A stretch of DNA of 35,300 nucleotides from Gammaproteobacteria bacterium (GTDB taxonomy: Bacteria; Pseudomonadota; Gammaproteobacteria; Xanthomonadales; Xanthomonadaceae). Below are positions 16,037 through 23,698 of this stretch, in pieces. Position numbers and translations under genes: made by a program. Under the pieces are notes generated by a model. It did not search any database. It worked only from the letters and a program-made list of their open reading frames with translations, and was not told the DNA's origin. Each line of letters begins with the position of its first letter. Within the stretch, counting starts at the first letter, position 1. Location: positions 1-35,300 of the forward strand of contig JAPLSI010000127.1 of the NCBI GenBank assembly GCA_026398715.1, given 5' to 3'.

Positions 16037-16066
16037 GCACAGGCGGCCGAAGGGCGCCGCCCGTGC
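16037..16066 (+). terminator. Strong hairpin after the DUF4410-like gene (no T-run)
   Basis: GCACAGGCGGC pairs with GCCGCCCGTGC (one A/C mismatch in 11 bp, loop of 8 nt), 21 nt after the stop at 16015. The lack of a T-run makes intrinsic termination uncertain, but the position fits a transcript end. Confidence 0.4.
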
Positions 16067-16152
16067 TGTCGAGTCCATCACGGTGGTGCCCTTGATTCAT
16101 TGACACGGGGGCAGGGCCTTACCAGACTGCCCCTCTGCCGCCTCCGGCGCGA

Positions 16153-16158
16153 TAGGAT
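16153..16158 (+). promoter_or_regulatory. -10-like box TAGGAT just before bioB
   Basis: TAGGAT ends 7 nt before the bioB ATG. The same bases contain AGGA, which could serve as a ribosome site if transcription starts further upstream, for example from a consensus-like TTGACA at 16100-16105 that has no good -10 partner. The two readings cannot be separated by eye. Confidence 0.3.
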
Positions 16159-16165
16159 TTTTCCC

Positions 16166-17203
16166 ATGTCTTCTGTCATCCGTCATGACTGGTCGCGCGA
16201 CCAAGTGCTGGCGCTGTTTGCGTTGCCGTTTCCCGAACTGATGCACCGCGCCGGCAACGTCCACCGCGAAAATTTCGACCCCTCGCAGGTTCAGGTCTCG
16301 ACCCTGTTGTCCATCAAGACCGGCGGCTGCCCCGAGGACTGCGCCTACTGCCCGCAAAGCGCGCGCTACAACACCGGCCTGAAAGCACACAAATTGCTTT
16401 CGCTGGACGAAGTGATCGAAAAAGCCAGCCAGGCCAAGGCCGCCGGCGCATCGCGCTTCTGCATGGGCGCGGCGTGGCGCTCGCCCAAGGACAAGGACGT
16501 GGCGCAAGTGGCCGAGATGGTGAGCGCGGTGAAGGCCATGGGCCTGGAAGCCTGCGCGACGCTGGGCATGCTCAGCCCCGACCAGGCCGGCACGCTGAAA
16601 CGCGCCGGGCTCGACTACTACAACCACAACCTCGACAGCGCGCCGGATTTTTATGGCGACGTCATCAAGACGCGTGAATACCAGGATCGCCTGGACACCC
16701 TGGAACACGTGCGCAATGCCGGGCTCAAGACCTGCTGCGGCGGCATCGTCGGCATGGGCGAGACGCGCGACCAGCGCGCGGGCCTGTTGCAGAGCCTGGC
16801 CAATCTTCCGGAACACCCAGGCTCGGTGCCGATCAATCGGCTGGTGCAGGTCGAAGGCACGCCGCTGCATGGCACGGCCCTGCTCGATCCGTTCGAGTTC
16901 GTGCGCACGATTGCGGTGGCGCGCCTGATGATGCCCAAATCCGTGGTGCGGCTATCGGCCGGCCGCGCGGAAATGAACGAGGAATTGCAGGCGCTGTGCT
17001 TCCTGGCCGGCGCCAATTCGATCTTCTACGGTGAAAAATTGCTGACCACCGGCAACCCCGATGTCGAAGCCGACCAGGCCTTGTTCGAACGCCTGGGCCT
17101 GGTGCCGATGCAGGTCGTACAGGAGTCGGGCACCGTGCATGCCGATGTGCTGCAGGCCGAAGGCTCCACACCCGCCAACGACGTGCGTTCCTGCGCCGCC
17201 TGA
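16166..17203 (+). CDS. bioB: Biotin synthase BioB
   Basis: A radical-SAM enzyme of 345 residues that inserts sulfur into dethiobiotin, the last step of biotin synthesis. The SAM-cluster motif CPEDCAYC places the three Cys at 55, 59 and 62; the YNTG and KTGGC contexts are diagnostic. Cys/Arg residues for the [2Fe-2S] cluster are present in the usual barrel positions (for example [19 protein letters not shown] and RLSAGR). Frames open further upstream (to 16100), but the ATG at 16166 matches the family N-terminus. It heads a four-gene run, with bioF 6 bp downstream. No BirA or BioR operator is visible upstream. Confidence 0.97.
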   Translation: MSSVIRHDWSRDQVLALFALPFPELMHRAGNVHRENFDPSQVQVSTLLSIKTGGCPEDCAYCPQSARYNTGLKAHKLLSLDEVIEKASQAKAAGASRFCMGAAWRSPKDKDVAQVAEMVSAVKAMGLEACATLGMLSPDQAGTLKRAGLDYYNHNLDSAPDFYGDVIKTREYQDRLDTLEHVRNAGLKTCCGGIVGMGETRDQRAGLLQSLANLPEHPGSVPINRLVQVEGTPLHGTALLDPFEFVRTIAVARLMMPKSVVRLSAGRAEMNEELQALCFLAGANSIFYGEKLLTTGNPDVEADQALFERLGLVPMQVVQESGTVHADVLQAEGSTPANDVRSCAA

Positions 17204-17209
17204 TCCCGG

Positions 17210-18400
17210 ATGCCGCGGGTTCGCCTTACCGACCGGGTGCTGGCCGCGCGTGCCGAACGCAGCGCCGCCGCACTGTCGCGCCCACGCCGGGTCATTGAAT
17301 CGCGCGACGGCGTGCGTGTGCACGTCGGCGGCCGCGACCTGGTCAATTTCTGCAGCAACGATTACCTGGGCCTGTCCCAGCACCTGGACGTGGTCAGTGC
17401 CTTCCAGGAAGCGAGTGCGCACCATGGCGTGGGCAGCGGCGCCTCGGCGCTGGTTTGCGGACACCACGCCGAACACGCCGCGTTCGAGCGCGAAGCCGCC
17501 GAGTGGATGGGCTATTCACGCGCGCTGCTGATGGGCAGCGGCTACCTGGCCAACCTGGCGGTGATGCAATCACTGCTGGGGGATGGCGATGTCTGCGTGC
17601 AGGACAAGCGCAACCACGCCTGTCTAATCGACGGTGCGCGACTTGCGGGATGCGAGCTGCGTCGTTATCCGCATCGCGATGCGGAAGCAGCGATGCGCCA
17701 GCTGATGTCGCACCGCGACGGCGCCGCGATGCTGGCGACCGATGGTGTCTTCAGCATGGATGGCGACCTCGCGCCCTTGCGCGACCTGGCCATGCTGTCG
17801 CGCAGCCAGGACGCGCTGCTGTACGTGGACGATGCGCACGGCATCGGGGTGATCGGGCCGGAGGGCCGCGGCAGCGTGGCCGTGGCCAACCTCAGCCAGG
17901 CCGAAGTGCCGTTGCTGGTGTTGCCGCTGGGCAAGGCCTTTGGCGGACAGGGCGCGCTGCTGCTCGGCAGCGACGCGATGGTCGGACACATTGCCGAAAC
18001 CGCGCGACCCTATCTGTTCAGCACGGCGCCCGCGCCGGCGATGGCGGCGGCAATGCGCGCCTCGTTGCGGCTGATCCGTGGCGAACCCTGGCGTCGGGCC
18101 AAGCTCGCCTCGCTGATGATGCGCTTCCGGCGCACCGCCCTGCGCGCCGGCGTGCCGCTGCTGGAATCCTATACGCCGATCCAGCCCGTGCTGCTTGGCG
18201 ACAACGCGCGCGCCGTGGCGGCTTCGGCGGCCTTGCAGGCCCAGGGTTTCCTGGTGGGCGCGATCCGTCCGCCCACGGTTCCCGAAGGCCAGGCGCGCTT
18301 GCGCGTGACCTTGAGCGTGCTGCACTCGGAACAGGACGTCGACGCACTGGTGCACGCGCTCGCGCCGATCTGCCAAGCCTCCGACCGCGTCAGCGCCTGA
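17210..18400 (+). CDS. bioF: 8-amino-7-oxononanoate synthase BioF
   Basis: A PLP-dependent alpha-oxoamine synthase of 396 residues that condenses pimeloyl-ACP with L-alanine to give 8-amino-7-oxononanoate. Family features are [10 protein letters not shown] (46-55), [16 protein letters not shown] (71-86), the [10 protein letters not shown] loop (207-216) and the PLP Schiff-base Lys242 in [10 protein letters not shown]. The C-terminal [23 protein letters not shown] block carries the usual Arg for the carboxylate. Here the Lys context is [11 protein letters not shown], slightly different from the E. coli form, which is common in this group. It lies 6 bp after bioB and 1 bp before bioH, so it is clearly co-transcribed. 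Confidence 0.97.
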   Translation: MPRVRLTDRVLAARAERSAAALSRPRRVIESRDGVRVHVGGRDLVNFCSNDYLGLSQHLDVVSAFQEASAHHGVGSGASALVCGHHAEHAAFEREAAEWMGYSRALLMGSGYLANLAVMQSLLGDGDVCVQDKRNHACLIDGARLAGCELRRYPHRDAEAAMRQLMSHRDGAAMLATDGVFSMDGDLAPLRDLAMLSRSQDALLYVDDAHGIGVIGPEGRGSVAVANLSQAEVPLLVLPLGKAFGGQGALLLGSDAMVGHIAETARPYLFSTAPAPAMAAAMRASLRLIRGEPWRRAKLASLMMRFRRTALRAGVPLLESYTPIQPVLLGDNARAVAASAALQAQGFLVGAIRPPTVPEGQARLRVTLSVLHSEQDVDALVHALAPICQASDRVSA

Positions 18401-18401
18401 C

Positions 18402-19169
18402 ATGCAGATAGCGATTCGCGGCAGCGGTCCGCCGCTGGTGATGCTGCATGGCTGGGCGATGCATGGCGGCATCTTCGAACCCCTGGTCGCGCGGCTCGAA
18501 TCCGCCTTCACCCTGCACGTGGTCGATTTGCCGGGCCACGGCGCCAGCGCGCACAGCACCGTTCCACTCACGCTCGATGCGGTGGCACGCGACGTCGCCG
18601 CGCGCACGCCGCCGGCGATCTGGCTGGGCTGGTCGCTGGGCGGGCTGGTTGCGTTGCACGCGGCGCAGGTGATGCCGGCCTCGGTGCGCGGCCTGGCGAT
18701 GTTGTGCGCCAGCCCCTGCTTCGTGCGCAACCAGAGCTGGCCGCAGGGCATGGATGGCGGCGTGTTCACTGGATTCGCCGCCGACCTCGCGCGCGATTAC
18801 CGCGCCACCATCGACCGCTTCCTGATGCTCGAGGCGCAAGGGTCCGACCACGTGCGTGACGACATCCGTCTGCTGCGCGAGCAAGTCTTTGCAGTCGCGT
18901 CACCGGATCCGGCGCGGCTGGTGCAAGGGTTGGCACTGCTGCAGGAAAGCGACCTGCGCGAGGGCCTGCCGACCTTGTCCATGCCCAGCCTGTGGCTTGC
19001 CGGACGTCGCGACCGGCTGGTATCGCCGGCGGCGATGCGCGCCGCTGCCGCGCTGGCGCCGGGCTCGCACTTCGTCCAGTTCGACCACGGCGGCCACGCG
19101 CCTTTCCTGAGCCATGCGGCGGAGGTAGCGACCGCGCTGCTCGACTTTTCGGCGACACTGCCCGCATGA
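18402..19169 (+). CDS. bioH: Pimeloyl-ACP methyl ester esterase BioH
   Basis: An alpha/beta-hydrolase of 255 residues that removes the methyl group from pimeloyl-ACP methyl ester, ending the disguised fatty-acid cycle opened by BioC. The catalytic triad is visible: Ser78 in GWSLGG, Asp204 in GRRDRLV and His232 in HGGHAPF. HGWAMHGG (16-23) forms the oxyanion region. It starts 1 bp after bioF and its stop overlaps the bioC start (ATGA), indicating translational coupling of the enzyme pair that opens and closes the same cycle. The general hydrolase fold alone would not fix the substrate; the gene context does. Confidence 0.94.
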   Translation: MQIAIRGSGPPLVMLHGWAMHGGIFEPLVARLESAFTLHVVDLPGHGASAHSTVPLTLDAVARDVAARTPPAIWLGWSLGGLVALHAAQVMPASVRGLAMLCASPCFVRNQSWPQGMDGGVFTGFAADLARDYRATIDRFLMLEAQGSDHVRDDIRLLREQVFAVASPDPARLVQGLALLQESDLREGLPTLSMPSLWLAGRRDRLVSPAAMRAAAALAPGSHFVQFDHGGHAPFLSHAAEVATALLDFSATLPA

Positions 19170-20056
19170 CTGCTTCCCGTCCTTCCGTGTTCGACCGTCG
19201 CCGGCTGCGCCACAGCTTCGGCCGCGCCGCGCCGGGCTACGCCGAAGTTGCCGTGCTGCAACGCGAAGTCGAATCGCGCCTGCTGGAACAACTCGATGCA
19301 CTAGGCGACAAGCAACCCGTGCGCATCCTTGATGTCGGCAGCGGACCGGGCCGCGCCAGCGGCGTGATGAAAGGCCGTTGGCCCAAGGCGCAGGTGATCG
19401 CGCTGGATATTGCGTTGCCGATGTTGCGGCAGGTGCCGCGCAATACGCGTTTCTGGCGACCGGTGCGGCAGGTCTGCGGCGAAGCCTCGCAGCTGCCCTT
19501 CAGCGACGGCAGCATGGATGTCATCTTTTCCAACCTGTGCCTGCAATGGGTACCCGATCTGCCGGCGGCCCTGGCCGAATTCCGCCGCGTGCTGCGCGAG
19601 GACGGATTGCTGCTGTTTTCAACCTTCGGCCCCGACACCCTGGTCGAGTTGCGCGAGGCCTACCTGCAGGCAGGCGAACGCGCGCCGCCGCTGTCGCCAT
19701 TTGCCGCGATCCAGCAGGTCGGCGATGCGATGATCGCAGCCGGATTTCGCAACCCGGTGCTCGAGCGCGACCTGTTCAGGCTCGAATATCCGCAGGTGAT
19801 GGGCCTGCTGCGCGAACTGCGCGCGATCGGCGCCGGCGATGCGCGCGTGCAACGCCCGCGCGGCCTGGGCGGCAAGTCGCGCCAGAAGAAAATGATCGAG
19901 GCCTATGAAGCGTTGCGTGAAGGTGATCGATTGCCCAGCACCTGGGAAGTGATCAGCGCGTCGGCGCGGGCGCCGGGCGCAGGCACGCCGCGTCGCGAGG
20001 GCGCCATGGACATCGCCAGCTTCCCAGCCGACCGCATCTCATTGCGCAAGCGCTGA
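19166..20056 (+). CDS. bioC: Malonyl-ACP O-methyltransferase BioC
   Basis: A SAM-dependent methyltransferase of 296 residues that methylates malonyl-ACP so that it can enter fatty-acid elongation as a pimeloyl precursor. The N-terminus DRRRLRHSFGRAAPGYAEVA (10-29) matches the BioC signature of Phe and Tyr around an invariant Ala. Motif I is LDVGSGPG (55-62), followed by IALDIALPML and the acidic FSDGSMDVIFSNLCLQWV block. Its ATG overlaps the bioH stop by four bases. It is the last gene of the cluster; the convergent PH-domain gene ends 47 bp away. BioA and BioD are not in the window. Confidence 0.95.
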   Translation: MTASRPSVFDRRRLRHSFGRAAPGYAEVAVLQREVESRLLEQLDALGDKQPVRILDVGSGPGRASGVMKGRWPKAQVIALDIALPMLRQVPRNTRFWRPVRQVCGEASQLPFSDGSMDVIFSNLCLQWVPDLPAALAEFRRVLREDGLLLFSTFGPDTLVELREAYLQAGERAPPLSPFAAIQQVGDAMIAAGFRNPVLERDLFRLEYPQVMGLLRELRAIGAGDARVQRPRGLGGKSRQKKMIEAYEALREGDRLPSTWEVISASARAPGAGTPRREGAMDIASFPADRISLRKR

Positions 20057-20103
20057 CGGCGGGCGGATTCACGCGGGTCGCCGAAGCGCTGATTGCGCGC
20101 TGT

Positions 20104-20514
20104 TTATTCGGTTTCGAGGAAACGCACGCGCTTGGCGTCGCGACGGGCCTCCACCAGTCCGCGAATCTTCTCGCGCACCGCTTCGGCGTCTTGGATGTAG
20201 GGCAGCACGATGCCGGGCGAGCTTTCGTCGGTGGTGAACAACTGGACGTGGCCAAGACCGACCATGCGTTCGAAGAATCCCTGCTCGAACTTGGTGTCGC
20301 GCACCCGGTAGAGCTCGAGGTCTTCGGTGGTCTTGGTCAGCACGCCGCGCGTGAACTTCAGGCGCTGGTCGGACAGGCTGTAGATCGTGTTGCGCGTCTC
20401 GAGCCACTTCCACAAGGCAAACGGAATCGGCACCAGCAACAGGCAGGCGATGAACCAGCCGATGTTCTGCCACTGCGACGGATGCCCCGTCCACACGATG
20501 CTTTCTTCAGTCAT
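20104..20514 (-). CDS. PH-domain (YdbT/bPH2-type) membrane protein
   Basis: A 136-residue protein with one membrane hairpin and a bacterial PH domain. After WTGHPSQW, residues about 18-37 (IGWFIACLLLVPIPFALWKWL) are a membrane segment. Residues about 44-120 form the PH-like beta region: YSLSDQRLKFTRGVLTKTTEDLELYRVRD, then GLGHVQLFTTDES. This block is typical of the YdbS/YdbT family, thought to scaffold membrane complexes; no partner is evident. A GGAG/AGGA ribosome site precedes the ATG. The gene converges on bioC and is separated from the dehydratase gene upstream by 65 bp. Confidence 0.82.
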   Translation of the reverse strand: MTEESIVWTGHPSQWQNIGWFIACLLLVPIPFALWKWLETRNTIYSLSDQRLKFTRGVLTKTTEDLELYRVRDTKFEQGFFERMVGLGHVQLFTTDESSPGIVLPYIQDAEAVREKIRGLVEARRDAKRVRFLETE

Positions 20515-20579
20515 GTCCTGCTCCCCCGGCGTCAGCGCCTAGTCAAGCATGCGCCCGGCAACCTGACAACGGCCTGAGC

Positions 20580-21551
20580 CTAGGACGCGACGCCCGTGCT
20601 GAAGCGGATCTCGTCCAGGTCCACGTTGCCGCCCGACAAGACCAGTCCGACGCGCCGACCGGCGAAGAGTTCGCGATGGCGCAGCACGGCGGCCAGCACA
20701 GTCGCACAGGACGGCTCGATCAGTATCTTCAGGCGCTCCCACACCAGCCGCATCGCAGCCATCGTTTCGGCGTCGTCCACCAGCAGGACCTGCACGTCGT
20801 GAGCGCGCATCAGTTCCAGGTTCAGTGGGCCGATGGTGGCGCGCAGGCCATCGCAAATCGTGTCCGGCACCACGTCGAGCACGCGCGAGCCCCGGCGCAG
20901 CGACTCGTAGGCATCGGCCGCGCCGGACGGTTCGGCGCCCATCACGCGAATGGTCTGGCCGCTGCCGGCGACGGCCAGCGCCGTGCCCGACACCAGGCCA
21001 CCGCCGCCCACCGGCGTCACGATCATGTCCAGGGCGCCTACTTCACGAATCAGTTCGAGCGCCGCGGTGCCCTGGCCGGCGATCACGGCGCGGTCGGTGA
21101 ACGGATGCACGAGCCGCGCGCCGGTGCGCTGGCCGATGTCGGCGGCCATCGCGTCACGCGCGGCCTGGGTCGGCGCGCACTCGTGCACGGTCGCGCCAAA
21201 GGCGCGGATCGCCGCGACCTTGGATCGCACCGCCCCGGCCGGCACCACCACATGCGCGGCAATGCCGCGGGTGCGCGCAGCCAGCGCCAAGGCCGCGCCG
21301 TGGTTGCCCGATGAATGCGTGACCACGCCGCGCGCCGCTTCTTCGTCCGACAGCGACCACACCGCATTGCAGGCGCCACGGAACTTGAAGGCGCCGACGC
21401 GCTGGAAGTTTTCGCATTTGAAATGCAACTCGGCGCCGGCCAGCGCATCGAGCGAATGCGAGTGCAGCACCGGAGTTACCTGCGCGTGGCCGGCGATGCG
21501 CGCCGCCGCCGCGAGCACATCGGCATGTGACAGGGAGTTCGGATCAGTCAC
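20580..21551 (-). CDS. PLP-dependent threonine/serine dehydratase family enzyme
   Basis: A fold-type II PLP enzyme of 323 residues. The Schiff-base Lys56 sits in GAFKFRGA, SSGNHG (80-85) contacts the substrate carboxylate, GGGGL (182-186) binds the PLP phosphate and SGGNVD lies near the C-terminus. There is no C-terminal ACT regulatory domain, so this is not biosynthetic IlvA but a catabolic threonine dehydratase, serine racemase or threo-3-hydroxyaspartate dehydratase relative; sequence alone does not decide. The start is a GTG at 21551 that overlaps the end of the upstream EamA transporter gene by 8 bp, suggesting coupled translation and possibly a shared substrate. Confidence 0.85.
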   Translation of the reverse strand: MTDPNSLSHADVLAAAARIAGHAQVTPVLHSHSLDALAGAELHFKCENFQRVGAFKFRGACNAVWSLSDEEAARGVVTHSSGNHGAALALAARTRGIAAHVVVPAGAVRSKVAAIRAFGATVHECAPTQAARDAMAADIGQRTGARLVHPFTDRAVIAGQGTAALELIREVGALDMIVTPVGGGGLVSGTALAVAGSGQTIRVMGAEPSGAADAYESLRRGSRVLDVVPDTICDGLRATIGPLNLELMRAHDVQVLLVDDAETMAAMRLVWERLKILIEPSCATVLAAVLRHRELFAGRRVGLVLSGGNVDLDEIRFSTGVAS

Positions 21552-22485
21552 TCTTGCGCTCCTCGCGATTGCCCAACAGGCTGCTCAACGCCGACCCCAC
21601 CACGACCAATGCCGCGCCCACATAGCCGAGCATGCCCACGTGTTCGGCCGCAACGGCGCTCGGCCACAGGCCGTGCACGATCGCAATCACGCCCAGGCTA
21701 AGCAAGGGCGTGGTGGCCAGGATGGTGGACACGCGCGACGCCTGCCAGTGCGCCAGCGCTTCGGCAAAGGCGCCGTAGGCCACCAGTGTATTCAATGCGC
21801 AATAGGCCAGCAGCCACCAGGCCTTGGCGTCGAGCTGAAGCAGCGAAGCGGGATGCGCCAGCGGAAACAGCGCCACGCTCGCCAGCAGGTAGATGAACAA
21901 CATGATCGCCGGGGAAGTCAGCTGCATCAGCAACTGTTTCTGGATCAGCGCGTAGGCGGCCCAGACGATGGCGGCCAGCACCACCAGGCTCGAGCCGAAC
22001 GCGTATTCGCCTGCGCTGGTCAGGGCATGCGTCGACTGGTCGCGGAAGAACACCAGCAAGCCCGACACGATGATGGCCAGGCCCAGCCATTGGCCCCAGG
22101 CGTAGCGTTCGCGAAAGATCACGATGCCGCCCAGTGCCATCAGCAGCGGCGCGAGCTGGATCAGCAGCTGGGCATTGCCGGGCGTGGTGTGCTGGACGCC
22201 CAGCAGGTAGAAGACGTAGTTGCCGATCAGCAGCAGGCCGGCCAGCAACAACAGCTGCCAGCGCGAGGCGCCCAGCCCGGCGAACTGCCGCAATCCGCCG
22301 CGCGCGCCCAGCCAGGCGAGCATCACCGCGCCGGCGATGACGAACCTGAACCAGGTAAGGGTGTACGGATCGAGCGACTCGAGCGTGATCTTCAGCGCCA
22401 CCGGCAGGGTGGACCAACAAGCCGCCGTCACCAATGCCAGCAACAAGCCGAGTTTCCAGCGGCCTGAGGCCTGGTGCATGCCCAT
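21544..22485 (-). CDS. EamA/DMT family transporter
   Basis: An inner-membrane protein of 313 residues with ten predicted helices arranged as two EamA repeats. Repeat one begins LGLLLALVTAACWSTLPVALK and contains WFRFVIAGAVML; repeat two starts near LVVLAAIVWAAYALIQKQLL. The family exports amino acids and other metabolites. Its 3' end overlaps the start of the PLP dehydratase gene by 8 bp, which hints that the exported or imported compound is an amino acid handled by that enzyme (inference). Two Met codons (22485 and 22479) are possible starts. It diverges from the Tyr-rich lipoprotein gene over 108 bp. Confidence 0.87.
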   Translation of the reverse strand: MGMHQASGRWKLGLLLALVTAACWSTLPVALKITLESLDPYTLTWFRFVIAGAVMLAWLGARGGLRQFAGLGASRWQLLLLAGLLLIGNYVFYLLGVQHTTPGNAQLLIQLAPLLMALGGIVIFRERYAWGQWLGLAIIVSGLLVFFRDQSTHALTSAGEYAFGSSLVVLAAIVWAAYALIQKQLLMQLTSPAIMLFIYLLASVALFPLAHPASLLQLDAKAWWLLAYCALNTLVAYGAFAEALAHWQASRVSTILATTPLLSLGVIAIVHGLWPSAVAAEHVGMLGYVGAALVVVGSALSSLLGNREERKSD

Positions 22486-22593
22486 GTGCGATCCTGTCTG
22501 CGAAGGCCAAGCACATTAGCATTCGCAAGGGCCGGATTAAGCGCCAATTCACCGCGCGCGGCCGAGACTTCGAATGAGACCAAGGGGTGCATC

Positions 22594-23445
22594 ATGATTT
22601 TCGGGCGAGCGGTAATCATCCTTGCGCTGGGGCTGGGACTAGGCGGCTGCGCCACCTATTACGACGACGGTGTGCGCTACGAGGACGGCAGCTACTACTC
22701 GCCCGGCGACGGCGGCCGCGGCGACTACTACTACGCGCCCGAGCCCGGCTACAACCGCTATTACTACGACGAATTCGACCGCTTCTTCTTCGACTCGTCG
22801 TATTACGGCTACGGCTCGTTTGGCGGCGGCTGGTACGGGTCGCCGTTCTATTCCTACAGCGGCTACTGCTCGGCGCGCTACCGCTATTGCCCGCCGTTTG
22901 GTTATTACGATCCGTTCTTCGATCCGTTCCCGCGCTTCGGCCTGCAGATTTCCTTCGGCGACCGCTGGTATTACCCCTACGATTACGGCTACGGGCATGA
23001 CTATCGCCATCGCCCGCCGCCGCGCCGCCGGCCCGGCAATCCAGCCACGCCGCCCTCGACCGATGCCGGCACGCCCGGCGTGGACTTGCCGGACCAGCCC
23101 TGGACTCCACGCCCCGGGGACGACCGACCGCGCCGCGAGCGACCAAGCCGCGACCCGATGGCGGACGACGAGGCCTATGTGCCCGCTCCAGGCCGGGCGC
23201 CGTCTCCGGACCCGATGACCCGCGATCCGCAGCAAGCCGACGACCAGGCCGATGCGCCGGCGCGCCGCTGGCGCGGTCCCGCCCCGCGGCCTTCGAATCC
23301 GGCGCCCCGCCCGGCGCGCCCCCCGAGCGTCGAACCGCGGCGCAGCGACCCGCCGCGCAGCGAACGCAGCAGTGAACGCAGCAGCGATGACGATTCGTCG
23401 CCGCGCCGGCGCAGCCGCAGCAGCGACCGCGATGACGGCAACTGA
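22594..23445 (+). CDS. Tyr/Phe/Gly-rich lipoprotein with disordered Pro/Arg tail
   Basis: A lipoprotein of 283 residues of unknown role. The ATG at 22594 follows AAGGGG at good spacing and begins a lipoprotein signal ending LGGC (Cys19). Residues about 21-170 are extraordinarily rich in Tyr, Phe, Asp and Gly (for example YYDEFDRFFFDSSYYGYGSF), with few charged Lys. Residues about 170-283 are a low-complexity tail rich in Pro, Arg, Asp and Ser (SERSSERSSDDDSSPRRRSR), likely disordered. The composition suggests an outer-membrane-associated matrix or scaffold protein rather than an enzyme. A 7-bp hairpin follows the stop (23452-23478). Confidence 0.7.
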   Translation: MIFGRAVIILALGLGLGGCATYYDDGVRYEDGSYYSPGDGGRGDYYYAPEPGYNRYYYDEFDRFFFDSSYYGYGSFGGGWYGSPFYSYSGYCSARYRYCPPFGYYDPFFDPFPRFGLQISFGDRWYYPYDYGYGHDYRHRPPPRRRPGNPATPPSTDAGTPGVDLPDQPWTPRPGDDRPRRERPSRDPMADDEAYVPAPGRAPSPDPMTRDPQQADDQADAPARRWRGPAPRPSNPAPRPARPPSVEPRRSDPPRSERSSERSSDDDSSPRRRSRSSDRDDGN

Positions 23446-23451
23446 CCCATA

Positions 23452-23478
23452 GCGTCGGTTTTTGACCCACGCCGACGC
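23452..23478. repeat. Hairpin after the Tyr-rich lipoprotein gene
   Basis: GCGTCGG (23452-23458) and CCGACGC (23472-23478) pair across 13 nt starting with five T. There is no T-run after the stem. It may protect the 3' end of the lipoprotein mRNA. Confidence 0.35.
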
Positions 23479-23510
23479 GCCGGCAATCCGGCAGGCGGCA
23501 AAATCCAGGC

Positions 23511-23546
23511 AAAAAAAAGCTGGGAGTTCCCCCCGGAACTCCCAGC
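23511..23546 (-). terminator. Strong intrinsic terminator facing the minus strand
   Basis: On the minus strand, GCTGGGAGTTCC-GGGG-GGAACTCCCAGC is a perfect 12-bp stem with a 4-nt loop, followed at once by eight T. The plus strand has no T-run after the stem, so it acts on leftward transcripts. No minus-strand protein gene lies upstream within 2 kb; it defines the 3' end of the small RNA described separately. Confidence 0.93.
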
Positions 23547-23620
23547 CAGCATTCCCACGCAGGCCTTGATGGATCTTGCGATCCGTCGACGCCCCCCGGC
23601 GTTTGGCCGCGTTGGGTGCA
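23511..23620 (-). ncRNA. Putative sigma-54-dependent small RNA (about 110 nt)
   Basis: The minus strand between a sigma-54-type promoter (23631-23646) and a perfect terminator (23511-23546) would give an RNA of about 110 nt. The RNA folds well by eye. P1 is a long-range helix, CCCAACGCGGCC (23616-23605) with GGCCTGCGTGGG (23565-23554), 11 pairs with one bulge on each side. It encloses P2, ACGCC-GGGG-GGCGT (23602-23589), and P3, GGATC-GCAA-GATCC (23584-23571) with a GNRA loop. The terminator hairpin follows. P2 and the terminator share the loop motif CCGGGGGG. No open frame with a ribosome site lies inside. It is transcribed away from mnmG and towards the 3' end of the lipoprotein gene. I do not recognise a named family. 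Expression is inferred, not shown. Confidence 0.75.
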
Positions 23621-23630
23621 TGGAATCCTA

Positions 23631-23646
23631 AGCAGGGATCGTGCCA
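23631..23646 (-). promoter_or_regulatory. Sigma-54 (RpoN) -24/-12 promoter
   Basis: Minus strand TGGCACG-ATCC-CTGCT, preceded by T, fits the consensus TGGCACG-N4-TTGCW with one mismatch. GG (23645-23644) and GC (23633-23632) are exactly 10 nt apart. The expected transcription start is near 23620. Such promoters need a bacterial enhancer-binding protein, whose site would lie upstream, inside the start of mnmG. Confidence 0.75.
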
Positions 23647-23683
23647 ACTCTCCGCTTTGCTGGCCCGGCACCCCAAGCTGCGC

Positions 23684-23689
23684 GACAAT
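23684..23689 (+). promoter_or_regulatory. -10-like box GACAAT before mnmG
   Basis: GACAAT ends nine nt before the mnmG ATG. No clear -35 or Shine-Dalgarno is present. It would give a very short leader or none. Confidence 0.3.
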
Positions 23690-23698
23690 GGCGCCCCC

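Noticed and set aside
16016..16165. BirA or BioR operator upstream of bioB
   Set aside because: Neither a TTGTAAACC-type dyad nor a TTATMKATAA-type site is visible; only a GC hairpin and a lone TTGACA without a good -10.
23519..23546. Terminator hairpin assigned to the plus-strand lipoprotein gene
   Set aside because: The T-run is only on the minus strand side; on the plus strand the stem is followed by CCAGCATTCC, so it primarily ends a leftward transcript.
23576..23698. N-terminal extension of MnmG to 23576
   Set aside because: It lies over the terminator-defined small RNA and does not match the family N-terminus, which starts at the ATG at 23699.
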